A model generated the notes under the pieces. The model worked only from the letters and a program-made list of their open reading frames with translations, was not told the DNA's origin and searched no databases. 64,000 bases of DNA, taken from contig CM041465.1 in NCBI GenBank assembly GCA_023213395.1, positions 160,215,741 through 160,279,740 of the forward strand. Reading direction: 5' to 3'. Source of the stretch: Cycas panzhihuaensis. Taxonomy: Eukaryota; Cycadophyta. How positions within the stretch are numbered: the stretch's first letter is position 1; every line of letters starts with the position of its first letter. Below, in pieces: positions 23,661-36,070 of this stretch. The position numbers and the translations under genes are program-made.

Positions 23661-24540
23661 TTGTTTCCTGTAAACACCCACCTGTCAAACAAACTTGACC
23701 TACCAATCAAGCAAGCCATGGTCATACGAAGGGGGACAAAGACCCTTCTACTCATGCCTCAGCTTGCTCCATCGGTATACCTAATTCATCCCATCTTGAA
23801 GAAGATCCTGCATCTTCTTCTTCTGGCCTTACTCACTTTGCTTCTATTAGTGTTGGGAGCTATGGGTACCTTACCTTATTTAGTGATATTAAGTCCCATG
23901 GTGAGGATGAGGACTTTCCTCACCCCATCTCCTTCCTCTGCACTAGTAGGAGGCACCCTTCCTGTTCTAGGTCCCAACCTAGAACTCCTCTTGTTGGAGA
24001 GACTAGTCACCCCCTCATGTCACATGTCATCGCACACATTAACCCACAGGTCCTTGATTCTTCATCACCCCCCATAGGTGATGGCCTTAAGGAACTTTTG
24101 TCTGCTCCTTCCGAGAAGCCCCTTCCTGACTCTTCCTTAGAGTCTTTTGGGGATGTTGGGCAATGTACAGACCATCGTAGCTCTATTGCTCTAACTCCCT
24201 CCAGCACCCCATCTATTCATAGTAAGGTCATCCACAGGGTGGATTACTTCAAAGATGATGAGGCCTTACTTGAGCACTTAGCAGGCTTTGCACCTAACTT
24301 TCCTTCTAGTCACCATAGGCTTGGCCACTAGAAGGTCTTAGCAATTGGGTCCACACTCGCTGACCCAGTTCCATCCCCTATTCCATCTCTTCCTATTGAC
24401 CTTGCCCCTCTCCATTTTAAGGAGGGGAATGCCATGTGCATGGGGGAAACCCAGGACATAGTCTTAGCCCCGGGCAAGGTCATTAAGGTAGGGGTGGAAT
24501 GCTCTCCCGATGAGGTAAGGGAATATTCCCTTTTATTCTA
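23661..24540 (+). pseudogene. gypsy-Y protease-RT linker
   Basis: The same frame continues through a Ser-, Pro- and His-rich linker with few stops. It contains SKVIHRVDYFKDDEALLEHL (about 24210-24270) and APLHFKEGNAMCMGET (about 24405-24455), followed by KVGVECSPDEVREYSLLF. A matching linker (LHFKEANAMLMEET) survives in gypsy-X at about 50800-50900. No enzymatic role is known for this spacer. Confidence 0.75.
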
Positions 24541-25270
24541 GGAGTTTTGGGATGTCTTTGCGTGGGATTATTCTGACGTGAAGGGAATCAACCCCTCCAT
24601 CGTTACCCATAATCTTGCTACTGTTCCTGGCGCTCGTCGCATGCGCTAGAAGTAGCGTCCTCTCCATCCTAAACTCTCAGCTACTGTCAAGATGGAGGTT
24701 GAGAAACTTTTGGATGCTAGACTCATTACTTCTATCGCCTATCCTAAATGGGTGTCCAATATCATTCTTGTTACTAAAAAGAATGGAACCATCTAAATAT
24801 GTGTTGATTTCTGTGATATCAACAATACGTGTCCTAAGGATAACTTTCCACTTCCTTTCATCGATCAGATCATTGATCAAACCATTAGGTTTGAAGTCAT
24901 GTCCTTGATGGACAGCTTCTTCGGCTACAACTAAATTCAAATCTCTCCTGAAGACTGCCACAAGACGGCCTTCACCACCCTGTGGGGTACCTTTGCCTAT
25001 AAGGCAATGCCCTTCGGCCTAAAAAATGTAGGCACTACTTACTAAAAGGTGATGCATTTTATCTTCCATGACCTCATCGACGACACGTTGGAGGTCTTTA
25101 TGGATGACATGATGGGTCTCTCATGTGTAAGAGCCCATCACCCTTTAGACTTGCAGGCCATCTTCATGCGGTGCCACAAGTACCACATAAGTTTAAACTC
25201 ACTCAAATATGTGTTTGCCGTCACTTCTAGCAAACTCCTTGGGTTCCTTGTGTCTAAGCAAGGAATTTAG
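24541..25270 (+). pseudogene. gypsy-Y reverse transcriptase
   Basis: In one frame: FWDVFAWDYSDVKGI, VEKLLDARLITSIAYPKWVSN, VTKKNGT, DNFPLPFIDQIID, TTLWGTFAYKAMPFGLKN and the catalytic FMDD (about 25096-25107) with both Asp codons. These are Ty3/gypsy RT blocks in normal order. At least six in-frame stops occur, mostly where related proteins have Gln or Trp, for example before KVMHFIFHD. RT would copy the element RNA. Confidence 0.93.
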
Positions 25271-25900
25271 ATTAACCCTAACAAAGTCAAGGCAATCCTT
25301 GATATGCTACCTCCTAGAACTCAATGACAGTTCAAGTCGTTTCTAAGTAGGCTTGGTTTCCTCAAGTACTTTCTAGTAGACTTTGTTGTAAGCGCCAAAC
25401 CCTTAACTAACCTATTGAAGAAGGGAGTCCCATTTGTTTGGTTAGCCAAGACCCAACAAGCCTTCAAATGACTTAAGGAAGCCCTTGCTTCTGCTCTAAC
25501 ATTGGTGCCCCCTTACTTCGATAGGCCCTTCATTTTATATACCTCAGTAATTGATGAATCTTTGAGCGCCATGCTGGCTTAGGAGGATGACTTAGGAGTC
25601 GAGAGAACCATTTACTTTATCAACTGCACCCTCATGGCTGCTGGACTCAACTACTCTCTAGTTAAGAAGGAATGTCTCTCCTTGGTTCACACAACCAAGA
25701 AGTTTAGACACTACTTACTCGATAACACTACTAAGGTGATTGTCTAATCCGATCCCTTGTGATATCTACTCACTCGTTCTGACCTAACAAGTAGGGCTGG
25801 CCGTTGGGCCGTCCTTCTTCAAGAGTTCGATCTCCATATCATTAATAGGAAATTGAAGAAAGGGATGGCAGTGGCTAAATAGCTCGCAGATACCCCAATC
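25271..25900 (+). pseudogene. gypsy-Y RT connection and main RNase H
   Basis: The frame continues with INPNKVKAILDML, SRLGFLKYFL and a GVPFVWLAKTQQAF thumb/connection segment. The RNase H follows: RPFILYTSVIDESLSAMLA (Asp to Ser at the expected first catalytic site), VKKECLSLV (Glu kept), NTTKVIV, and SRAGRWAVLLQEFDL with a degraded end. Stops at 25578, 25744 and elsewhere inactivate it. This is the usual gypsy RNase H, distinct from the extra one at 31106. Confidence 0.88.
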
Positions 25901-27240
25901 CCTAACTCGCTCGATGCCCCTGTTGACGATTCTCTTCCTGATGAGTCTATCTTGACCATTCAGGGTGTTCCTTCCCATCCACTTGTTGAGAATAAGTGGT
26001 ATAGTGACATCGTGTGGTACCTCACATAGTAATGGTACTGCCTTGAAGCCAGTAATAAGGTTAGAGCTCACATCCAGACCTCTGCTAGGCAATACTTCCT
26101 CATGGATGAAGTATTGTATAAGAGGTATTTTGATGGGATCCTCCTCTGTTGCATCACCTCTGATGAAGCAGACTAGATACTCTGTGAATGCCACCATGGC
26201 ATTTGCGAGGGCCACTTTAGGGGCTAATCCATAGCCCAGAGGATCCTCTGTATTGGCTACTATTGGTTGTTCCTCTTCAAGGACGCCCATGCCTATGCTT
26301 TGAGATGTCAGCGATGCCAAGAGCATGCCAACATTTCCCATGTGCCTTCCGAGGCTCTTCATCCTATCATATCTCCATGGACTTTCGCTCAATGGGGTCT
26401 AAACCTCATCGGGGCCATATCACCACCCTCTTTATCGCAGCACAAGTTCATCTTGAATACCACGGAGTACTTTACTAAATGGGAAGAAGCCATCCCTCTT
26501 ATTACTACTCCTAGTAAGACGATAGCTACTTTCATCTACCAACACATCATTTACCGTTTTGGTATTCCTGACGTCTTGATCACAAATAATAGAACCCCTT
26601 TTTGTAATAAGGAGATGGATGAACTTTGTGAGAAATTCAAAATCTCTCACAAAACATCCTCTCCAAATTACCCCCAGGCAAATGGTCAAGTCGAGTTGTT
26701 CAACAAAACTCTTGTTAACATCTTAAAGAAAACTGTTGCTTAGTCTCAAAGAGACTGGCACCTTCAGCTCCCTTCCGCCCTATGGACTCACCGTACCTCT
26801 ATTCATGCTGCTACAAGAATGACTTTGTTCTCCCTAATTTACGGGACCGAGGCGATACTCGCATTGGAAGTGGAGATTCCCTCTCTACGAGTCTCCCTTA
26901 GAGGTCTCATCAATGAGGAGTCAATCCATCAGGCTCGCCTCTTAGACCTTAAAGCCTTGGATGAGAGATGTTTAGCCACCTACTAGGCTAACCTCGCATC
27001 CAAGGCCCACTCACAAAGGACCTATGATAAACATCTTCATTCTTGTCCTTTGTATCATGGGGACCACGTCCTCAAATTGGAATATCTCCATGATCGCTTG
27101 ACTAAATTCAGACCCAAATGCATTGGCCCCTTTGTCATTCTTTAGAGCCTCGATAATGATGCCTATAGGATCGCCACCTTGGAGGGCCTTGAGTTTGAGA
27201 AATATATTAACAGGAAATTCCTCAAGAAATTCCACACGTG
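25901..27240 (+). pseudogene. gypsy-Y integrase
   Basis: The zinc-binding region is seen as CHHGICEGHF and ALRCQRCQEHAN (about 26185-26330). The core follows in an open stretch 26267-26743: WGLNLIGAIS, VLITNNRTPF and QANGQVELFNKTL. The two catalytic Asp positions read Asn, and the Glu remains. The C-terminal domain continues in the same frame (SQRTYDKHLH, YHGDHVLKL, KCIGPFVIL, YINRKFLKKF) to about 27240. All of pol from 22834 to here shares one frame apart from stops, so decay is mostly by substitution. Confidence 0.92.
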
Positions 27241-28009
27241 ACTCTGTCATCACCTTATTTACACTTTGAAATGAGCCTAAACTACCACCCTAAGCTTATT
27301 CCCATTCCTCCTAGCCACAAGCGGAACAATGGCTTAGGGTGGCCCTCTTGTTCCTTTTTGGTTCCTCCTGCGGAGCCCTCATTCCCTTCCTCTTGGGAAC
27401 CTTGTCCTCCTATTTGGGCATCCCCTAATTAGGATGACTTTTTAGGAGTATCGTCACTCCCGTCCTTTCGGCATTTCCTTTACATATCCTGCTATGCTCC
27501 TATGTGGACATACGTGTTGCCTTATTTCCTAGCCCCACTTATGTCCATCGCCTCTGCTCATGGTGATCGTGTGTGCTCTTGTTAGGAATATGGTCCCATA
27601 TGAAAGGAAATGCACATAACTTAAACAAATATCATAACATAGAACTCATAATAATAATCTGCTCAAAATACAATCATACATATCCTTGTGCATCTGTGCA
27701 CCCCCATGTATACATATACATAAACGTGTAAATAAAACATACATATCATCCATCACATATCATGATATGTATCATCATACATCAAATGAGGTACCAATCA
27801 CCCCATTTATATACATAAAAAAAATAATCATATGTTATATCATACAAATGGTATGGTATATCATCTGTGGGAAGCTGGTGTCTTTACAAGGAAGGTACAA
27901 TCATGTGACTATATATGGTAACTCCCTAGAGGTCCGTGCTTTCCCCTAGCTAAAACAAAACTCCTATACACTACTCTACTGCTACCCTGCCCCTGGGGCA
28001 TCATCTCCT
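27241..28009. other. gypsy-Y spacer between integrase and antisense ORF
   Basis: GC-richer to 27590, then AT-rich with many catat and atacat runs to about 27860. No conserved frame is seen on either strand. It may include the 3' end of an antisense transcript. Confidence 0.5.
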
Positions 28010-29995
28010 AGTCAGTATGATTTCTCTCCTAGGGACCACATCCCTCCGAGACTCCTCTTCAATCTCCGTGAGCCTCCTGCTCTGCTCTCCTCATCCTATG
28101 GCCTCCTCGGGGTCATCGCCATCGTGTGGGTCTATGTCTTGCTCTACGCCGACCTGGATGCCACCTCATCTACCAGTCAATTATATCAGGCCTGGATACG
28201 ATCTTGCTCTATCTCCATGAGGTAGAGCCTCTCCTCCATCCCCTTAAGATGCTCCTCCATCATTGCTATCCAGATATAGCTCCCCATATCCCCTCTGGCT
28301 CCTCCTTGAGCCTCTAACACCTATACTCGACTATGTAGGTCATCCCTCTCTGCTTGGATGGTATCCAACTCTACCTGTTGTCATCCCGCATATACCTTGT
28401 ACTCCTGGGACTCTACTACCCATATGTCTCTCGCCCTTATTAATGGGATGAATGCTGCTACGTGGTCGCATGCCAATCTAGGCTCATCACCCACCTGGAT
28501 GGGAGGCTACCCCTCCGTGTAGGCCCAAGGGAATATCTCTCAGACTACTGCCTCTACCAGTCTTTAGATGTCTATTATACTTGCAAGTCCAACATGTCAC
28601 GTATCAGTATATGTCCATACATATATCAAACCAAAAATCAAACTATATATACATCTGTCAATTAAATAACGACAGGAGAAGGTCATGTCTCATCTGGTGT
28701 GGCTGCCAACTCTTCTACTCAGGCGACTACCTCTACCTCGGGCACTCCACCAATTGGAGGTACCTCCTCCTCCTCTAGTACCTCCTCAACCACTACCTTA
28801 GTAACTGGGGCATCCCTCCTCTCCATGACTGGTGTAGCTACCTCTTTGGATCTCCTAATGATCCATAGCCTACGAGCCTATGTCATTGGGCCCCTGCTCT
28901 CCTTTGCAACTCTTGATGGGCCTACCTCTCTACTTGCAGTCCCAGATAGACCTGCCTCTCTACCTACGGTCCCTGACAGACCTGCCTCACCCACGGCTTA
29001 TGATGGGCCAACCCCATCATCACCCTCGTTATCTTCTAGGGGCACTCCTACCCTGCCTACCTCGTCGTCATTGTCCCACCTCACCACTCTATATAGATAT
29101 GCTATGTAGTCTGTCATGGTGAGGAGGTCTAGCAATGTGGCCTCCACTGAGCGATGGACATGTGCCTAGTCCTTAGTCCCTCTCAACCTAGTCTACTACC
29201 TATGTACCATCGGGGCCCACTCTGAGATAGGGTGTGGTCCTCGTATCGGCACCACTGCTCCAAAGTGGTTAAAGAACTAGCATTGTATGATAGTTTGCCC
29301 CTCCCTACTACTCGAATGACATCCAACTGTGCAACGAGGTTCACCGTTATGAGGGTAGCCCAATCCATCCTCTCTCCCCCCTCGCACTAGTGCACTGCAT
29401 CCATCCATCCTCCCAGTATATCCTTATAGTTCTATTTCTGGGATATTTGGAACAGAATGCACAATGTGATCAGTTTCCTCACCCGAGGAACTCTAGACAT
29501 CACCATGGTCTAGAGAGAAATCCCTTGCCTCTCCCATCTATTCGAGCCTATGAAGAATATGGCAGCCTCCCTGTGTGATGCCTCATTACTAGGCAGTGCT
29601 CTTAGTGTCACTGGCCTCCCTATCGCTGGTACTCCTAGTATCCTTCTGATGTCCCCATGTGTCACTAATACATCTCCCACTTGGGGTAAGTGGAAGATAT
29701 GTCTCCACCTATCCTAGTGTGATACTATATCTACTAGTAATCTTTGATCCGATGTATACTGGGGTGTCCTCGTGACCTTTAGTAGGCCATATCTCAGTAG
29801 GATATCCCTATCCTCTCTCAACATCATCTCAATGAAACTAAGCATCACCATACCTATGTTATCGTGGTTCTCCACCATGATCATGACTTGCAAAACACCA
29901 TAGAACATGTCAAACTCTAACCTATACTTATGCCTTGTCCTTTAGACTACCTCTCAGCCTCACTCGGTTGAGATTTGGGGTCCCTTGGGGGTCTT
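28010..29995 (-). pseudogene. gypsy-Y antisense ORF, conserved with gypsy-X
   Basis: On the strand opposite to gag-pol, one frame runs from about 29995 to 29183 with few stops. It contains FYGVLQVMIMVENHDNIGMV, RWRHIFHLPQVGDVLVTHGD, IRRILGVPAIGRPVTL, REAAIFFIGSNRWERQGISL and PRVRKLITLCILFQIS. About 80 residues align nearly gap-free with the antisense ORF of gypsy-X. An acidic, Glu- and Val-rich part follows (about 28700-29110, another frame). After a possible intron (about 28570-28690) comes a coiled-coil-like end (VELDTIQAERDDLHSRV, MEERLYLMEIEQDRIQA; 28010-28450). I cannot name a family; the FHLPxG...T..DI..ILGVP pattern loosely recalls plant mobile domains. Extra antisense ORFs are known in plant Tat-type elements. 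Confidence 0.75.
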
Positions 29996-30030
29996 ATCCT
30001 CTTTTTTCTACAGTTGTGCCTTTGCACCAT

Positions 30031-30125
30031 GCCAAACTTCATAGTACCATGGAGTTTGGCCCCAGTCCTGCGGTGATCGGGGCCCCGCAGTAAAGATTGT
30101 AGCACCGCGATCTTTACCGTGGTGC
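30031..30125. repeat. cluster of three hairpins
   Basis: Three consecutive inverted repeats: 30031-30060 (gccaaact/agtttggc, near-palindrome throughout), 30068-30090 (ctgcgg/ccgcag) and 30102-30125 (gcacc/ggtgc). They sit just upstream of the antisense ORF and resemble the LTR hairpin motif at 10127-10190. Confidence 0.6.
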
Positions 30126-30877
30126 AAACGTCACCCCCCCCAAAAGGGGAGGTTTTCTGCCTTAAAAACCTAAAAAGTTTTCCGTTGTGGGCCATAGCCA
30201 GGCCCACTAGGACTAGGGCTGCCTAATGCCCCAGTTTCACCTCTCTTTGGGTCTAATTTAGACTCCTCGAGATCTTTTTTTGCCCATATGGGGCTAAAAA
30301 CTACACATAAAAACAATAAAAAGCGTTAAACTGCAAAACATCAGATGGGTTATGATTTCAGAGATCCACTCACTGGGTCTAGCTGAGTGCTCGCCATCTT
30401 ATCTCTGTGATCCCAACGGCTATCTCATAGCATCGATCTGATGGTCAGATCTTCCCTCGCATGCCTCTAAAATTGGATGGCACTCCACTGCATAAGGAAT
30501 GGGCTCCGGATTCGTTCGAGAGCCTATGAAAATAAATTCTGTTTTCATTGATTTTCCTTATATAGGCGGGGGCCCTGACGGGCACTGTCTCTGTTTTCTC
30601 TTTTGTGACAGCCTTTTAGATTGTTTCTCATCCCCGATCACCATTTCCTTCTAGCCTTGTTTCCCATTGTGCTCCCATAGCCTTCATTTTCGCTCATTCC
30701 TTTGGGGGCATTTTTGGCACCTCGTCGATGCATTTTCACAGGGCCCTTCTGTCTTGTTTTGCATGCTGCTCCTGTGCATGCTCAAGTTTATACTCATTTG
30801 TCTCATTTTGCCATCCTAGATTTATTTTTGTAGCATGTTCTTACCCCTAGGGTCTCCAAAGGGAATGCTCCCTCCGT
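30126..30877. other. gypsy-Y spacer before extra RNase H
   Basis: No conserved frame was recognised. It contains a tatata box-like motif at 30559-30564, about 315 bp before the first Met of the downstream frame. It could serve a subgenomic transcript, but this is inference only. Confidence 0.4.
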
Positions 30878-31500
30878 TTGGAGTCATTCTTTGCTTTTTT
30901 AAGCAACCTTCGGCACCCTAGGGTGCCCTTTTGCCACCTGCTCTTAGCCAGTGGTTGGATAGCCTTCTACTGTCCTTGGGTAGCCTCATTGCTAGGTCCT
31001 CCTACCCTTCACAGCCATTTATCACTTGCCATACGAGCCTCTTTTGCCTTGACTTCCATATTATTGTATATTTTCTCTACTGAGATATTTTCCTTTCCCT
31101 CATCCATGACTCTCTTCATCTTTACCGACGGCGGAAGTCATGGTAACCCTGGACCTTCTACCACCACATGGATTCTTTGCAGTCCTTCTGGACATGATTT
31201 TATACATTCCAGAATCTTTCTCCCTAAGGCCACCAATAATGAAGCTGAGTACACAGCTGTTATTAAAGCCCTCACTGATGTACTCTATTTCCATCACGTA
31301 TCTATTGTTCTTCTTTGCGACTCCCAAGTGGTGGTGTCCCATCTCACCTAGGTTTGCCAGGTGTGATGCCCTCACTTGAAAACCCTTGCTTCGACCGCCA
31401 GATCCCTATAGGCTAATTTCCAGTCTGTTGACATCTGACATATCCCTTGGGCCCTCAATGCTAAGGTAGATAGCCTCATTCGCCTCATCATTGAGCGTTG
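30878..31500 (+). pseudogene. gypsy-Y extra RNase H
   Basis: A frame from Met 30878 to a stop at 31349-31351 contains, from Met 31106, a clear RNase H: LFIFTDGGSHGNPGP, ATNNEAEYTAVIKAL, VLLCDSQVVVSHL. After the stop the same domain continues to about 31490 with IPWALNAKVDSLIRLI. The four acidic positions expected for catalysis are all present (TDGG, NEAEY, CDSQ, KVDSL). The TDGGSRGNPGP and NNEAEY style matches the archaeal-type RNase H known as the second RNase H of plant Tat elements. Here it lies 3.9 kb beyond the integrase. The first 76 codons have no recognised domain. Confidence 0.85.
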
Positions 31501-32050
<550 letters not shown>

Positions 32051-32060
32051 AAGGGGGCAG
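32051..32060 (+). other. gypsy-Y polypurine tract
   Basis: aagggggcag directly before the 3' LTR at 32061, the expected plus-strand primer. Confidence 0.85.
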
Positions 32061-34827
32061 TGTTTCCTGGCTACTGAGAATGGATACAGACAGGTTGACT
32101 TATGTAAGCACATGTATGCTTCTTCTTTTTCACCCCTACTATTTCTTTGAAAAGGTCGATAGAAGTATTGCCTCATTGCATGACTGACTGCTTCATTTGT
32201 ATGATCACCTTGCATCCATTTGGCTTGAGCATGCTGCTTGTCGTATTGTGAGCTTATGACAACCTAGCGGGACCTACTTTTCCATAAGATAGGCATCCCC
32301 ATGGTACTTTATGACCCTCTACACTGCCTCCTCACTGCCTCAAGCCTCATTTGATTTGTATGACCTATTCATACCCCGCCCTGCATCTTAATCACCTTGT
32401 TTCTGGGACCTTTAGCCTTTGATACTACTTTTGGCCTTGTCCACATGCTTTCTAGACTGTCCCAGCCACCTGGACAAAGGGACCAACCCCTCCCAGGCCT
32501 ACCACATCACCTTCTAAGCCTCCTAGAACCTAGATTATTGCCATTCTGGCTTTCTAGTCTTGCACTGCTATAAACTTAGTGGTACCATAAAGTTTATCGT
32601 GGTACCACGAAGTTTATCGCAGTGTGACTATTGCAAGTTATTTTTTAAAAGTGCCATGGCAATTCTCACTTTTTCTATGCAATTACCATGTGGCCTTGTA
32701 CCCAGCTCAATCCTATTTGCACCTTATTCACTTGTTTAGGGTTGGGATGGGTATAAATCCCAAAACCATCATCATTTTACCTCTCTTAGATCTCTTTTAG
32801 CTCTCCAACTCAACTATTTTCTACTATAGTTTCTGCTCTTTCTTTCTTCCTTCCACAGATGCACCTATAGACCTACATTTCTTGCAACTCCAGTCCAGGA
32901 TCCACTTGTAATGACCCTTCTCCATGGTGGGAAGCTCTTTTCTAGGCATTCTCAAGTAATTTTGATGTAGTTCTCTTCTACATTCACCCCAATAAGTGTC
33001 TCCTACGGCCATACCTAGGGAAACCTCCTGTAAAATCTTATAAGAACTCTTCTTCTTCACTAGTTATAGGGGTAAACCTACCCTAGACTCAACCCACCAA
33101 GTACCTTAGGTCCTTTCTTCACAGTTTCTTATGTGCTTTTTTCATGTTAAACTAATTTTTAAGTGTGTTTGCTCTCTTTCTTTCTGTTTAGTGGTAGTAG
33201 ACATTCTTTCCATTGAGTTTAGCCTTGTATCTCCAGGTTTTCACCTTTCCTCTGCTAGTTTTCCTTAAGGAAGTAGTGGGAGAAGATCCATAAAGGTTGG
33301 GTGAAGGGAGTAAGGCAGGGCAGTCCCACTTAGGCCTACTCTCGAAGGGTAACCCCCTTCCTACCTTTCTTCTCTTACTCCCATGCTTCTCCTAGGTTAA
33401 TTAGGAGAAGGTGAATCTTAGGCCTGTGCTAGATTATCAGCATGTGTAGCCCTTGCTGTGCTGATTCTAGGCTTGCATGCCTCTTATTTGGACCCCCATA
33501 GTGTCCCCAACATTATTTGATATCCCTTAAGGACCCTGGTTGAGGTTTGTATGCTAGATTACTGCCCATAGTAATCTTGTTGTCTTGATACCTCCCCAAC
33601 ACTTTGTTACACTTATCCTCATACTTCTTGGCTGTCATAAGTTGCTATTCGTCCTCACCTTGTTATTCCAAAGGGCTGTGTGGAGAACCTTAGTGGAGGG
33701 TTTAGCCATCCTAAGGCTTCCCCTCTCTCTTTCTTACTTGACATGTGTGGTTGCTTAAGGAGAGTACAGTTTATTTGCAACAGTTATTTCTCTAACGTAA
33801 GCATTATATTTTGACATATACTTTACATATGCTTGCACATATATATAGCTTCTCTTGCAGCCCCTTCTTGGAAGGGATAAACCTTGTGTGTGTAGGTTTG
33901 CAGTGGTACTTCGTGAAAGGGAAATATCTCTAAATCTGGGTACGCTCTACCCCCTTTCCCTTTCTCTCATTCCATTTTGCTTCCTTTTGTTCCGCTTACT
34001 TTTCATGAGGGGAAGGTAAGGAAGCCCCGTCCTTCGCGTTGATCTTTATCACACATCCATCGGTTGGTGTGAGGGCGCGCATTGCAGGTAGGTGAGGACT
34101 CCCGTTGGCCGCTACACCTCTCTGGTACGTGCATCTCTCTTTCTATCCTTCCATTTTTCCTTTTTTACTTTTATTTAAATCTATGCTTTAGCTAAATAGA
34201 TCATGTGAAAGTGAAAGGGTAAATGGTATTAGTTGTTTGCATTTAAATGTTGTATGCTTGCCACATATAGGAAAAGGACACAATAGGAACCCCCCTTTCC
34301 TCTTCCTCTTCCTATCAGTCCAAACATACCCTTAAGTACATTCCATTTAGCACTGTTTGCTTGCACACATAACACTTGTTCTTTTTTCCTTTTGCCCCTT
34401 TAGTTGTTAAAGGAAGATATAGCTTAAGCCTCTCTCTCCCTCTCTTGGCTTTGTTTACCTTGATCAAATAACCAAGGGGGGCCTGTTTACATCGTAGGCT
34501 TTCACCTACCCTATTCATATTTATTTCCCTTCATCATAGGGAAACCCCTTGAGGATTCCTCTTCTTCCCTTATGGCCATCCAAGGGTAGGAGGACCTTCC
34601 TCTCGAGACCATCTAGGCTACCCCCTGTATGCACTCTCTCTTCTGGATTTAGGGCTACTCTAAGATAGTTGAGTGCCATTCATAGGTCTCAAACTCGAGC
34701 TACAACACACGAGGCACCCTGTGTGGTGCTCTCTTTGCTTGTAGGATCTTGCCCATACCTTCAACACTAATTGTTGCCTACTATTATTCCTATTGAGCTT
34801 AGCGACTATCCTGTAGATGCGCATCCA
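32061..34827 (+). repeat. gypsy-Y 3' LTR
   Basis: 2767 bp, partner of 9612-12358, ending gcatcca before the target duplication ccttc (34828-34832). Confidence 0.93.
32752..32759 (+). promoter_or_regulatory. candidate LTR TATA box
   Basis: tataaatc in the 3' LTR of gypsy-Y. The matching place in the 5' LTR (about 10300) reads tttaaatc, a weakened box. Position about 690 bp into the LTR is plausible for a U3-R boundary. Confidence 0.45.
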
Positions 34828-34832
34828 CCTTC

Positions 34833-36057
34833 TAAGAGTAACACCTATATAAGAAATAATATCATGCACTTATTAGTCTTAAAAGATAGAATTAAATGGT
34901 TGAGCAAAGATTAACCAAAACCTAAATTAGGATGAGAACTTCAAAGAAACTAAAATAAGCCTTTAAAAATTGAGAAAAAACTACTAAAAAATCTCAAACA
35001 CTAAGGCCAAATTTAGTAGCGAATATCTTTAGCAAATTGGCTCCAAATTTGGCTTGATTATATCCTAAATTATATTGCTCTAAATCTACTTTATGATGGT
35101 CTAGATGGTTCATAAATTAAACTTATAGTTGCTAAGATATGGTTGAAATAATATAGGTACCCTTTTATGTCAAAAATTAAATAAAGATGGGCCTAAGCCC
35201 CTTCTAAAACTGGCCCTCGATCGCCTACTGACTATATGTGACCACTTGTTGATGTAGCTACGAGGCTTATGAACTTGAAACTATATCAAATATAGCTTAA
35301 TGTCTTTTTGAAAGTGTAAAAAAGGTTAAATCTAGTTAAATACCTTTTGAGGTCCACTCTTTAGACTAAAAAGTAGGTCATATGAGATTAAATATGACCA
35401 ACAAAGGGGGATACAAGTTAGATTTAAACTTTAAATTAAATATACTTTGATTTTATTGATTATAGTTTAAAGTATAATGAAAAAATAGAGAAATTTAAGA
35501 AAATTTAGCTACACAACCTATGCATGAGGCATGTGACCTATGCAAAGATACAAGATCTTCAACAGGAGGTTAAACAACCTCAAATTGAGATGAGACTTCA
35601 GTGGGGGGGGGACAATAGTTTGTAGTTACTAATGGAGTTATTATTTTGGAAAAACTGACTTAGAATATGTGAAGTAGAGCTCTGGAAGTCCAAAGGACTA
35701 TGGGAGCCAAACATAGATAGAATAAGCCTAAAATAGCCTCAGATCAGTCTAAATCTATTGTAGTAGGTAGAGAATAAGGGTGTAGGGCTACCAAAAAGAG
35801 AAATAATACTTTAGAAAAGAGAATAAGATTTTTCTTCTATTTTTCTTTAACAAACTAGAGCCAGACCCTGTATGAGTAAACGAGCTTATAATTTACTATA
35901 GGAGGTTGGTATCTACTATAAACCATTGCACTTCACATAAATGCTATAAAATATACAAATTTATTTTAGAGAAACCTAAGGAAATATAAACAAACTGGGT
36001 GCACAAGCCTTCATTTGTTAGTGTTACTCAAATAAATCACCAAATCAACGTATAAAA
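34833..36057 (-). other. copia-1 leader, right part
   Basis: AT-rich non-coding sequence between the gypsy-Y insertion and the copia-1 primer site. Together with 8931-9606 it forms the 5' leader. No gene is seen. Confidence 0.7.
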
Positions 36058-36070
36058 GGCTTTGATACCA
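36058..36070 (-). other. copia-1 primer-binding site
   Basis: On the - strand tggtatcaaagcc directly abuts the 5' LTR. It differs at one base from the initiator-Met tRNA complement. Confidence 0.9.
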
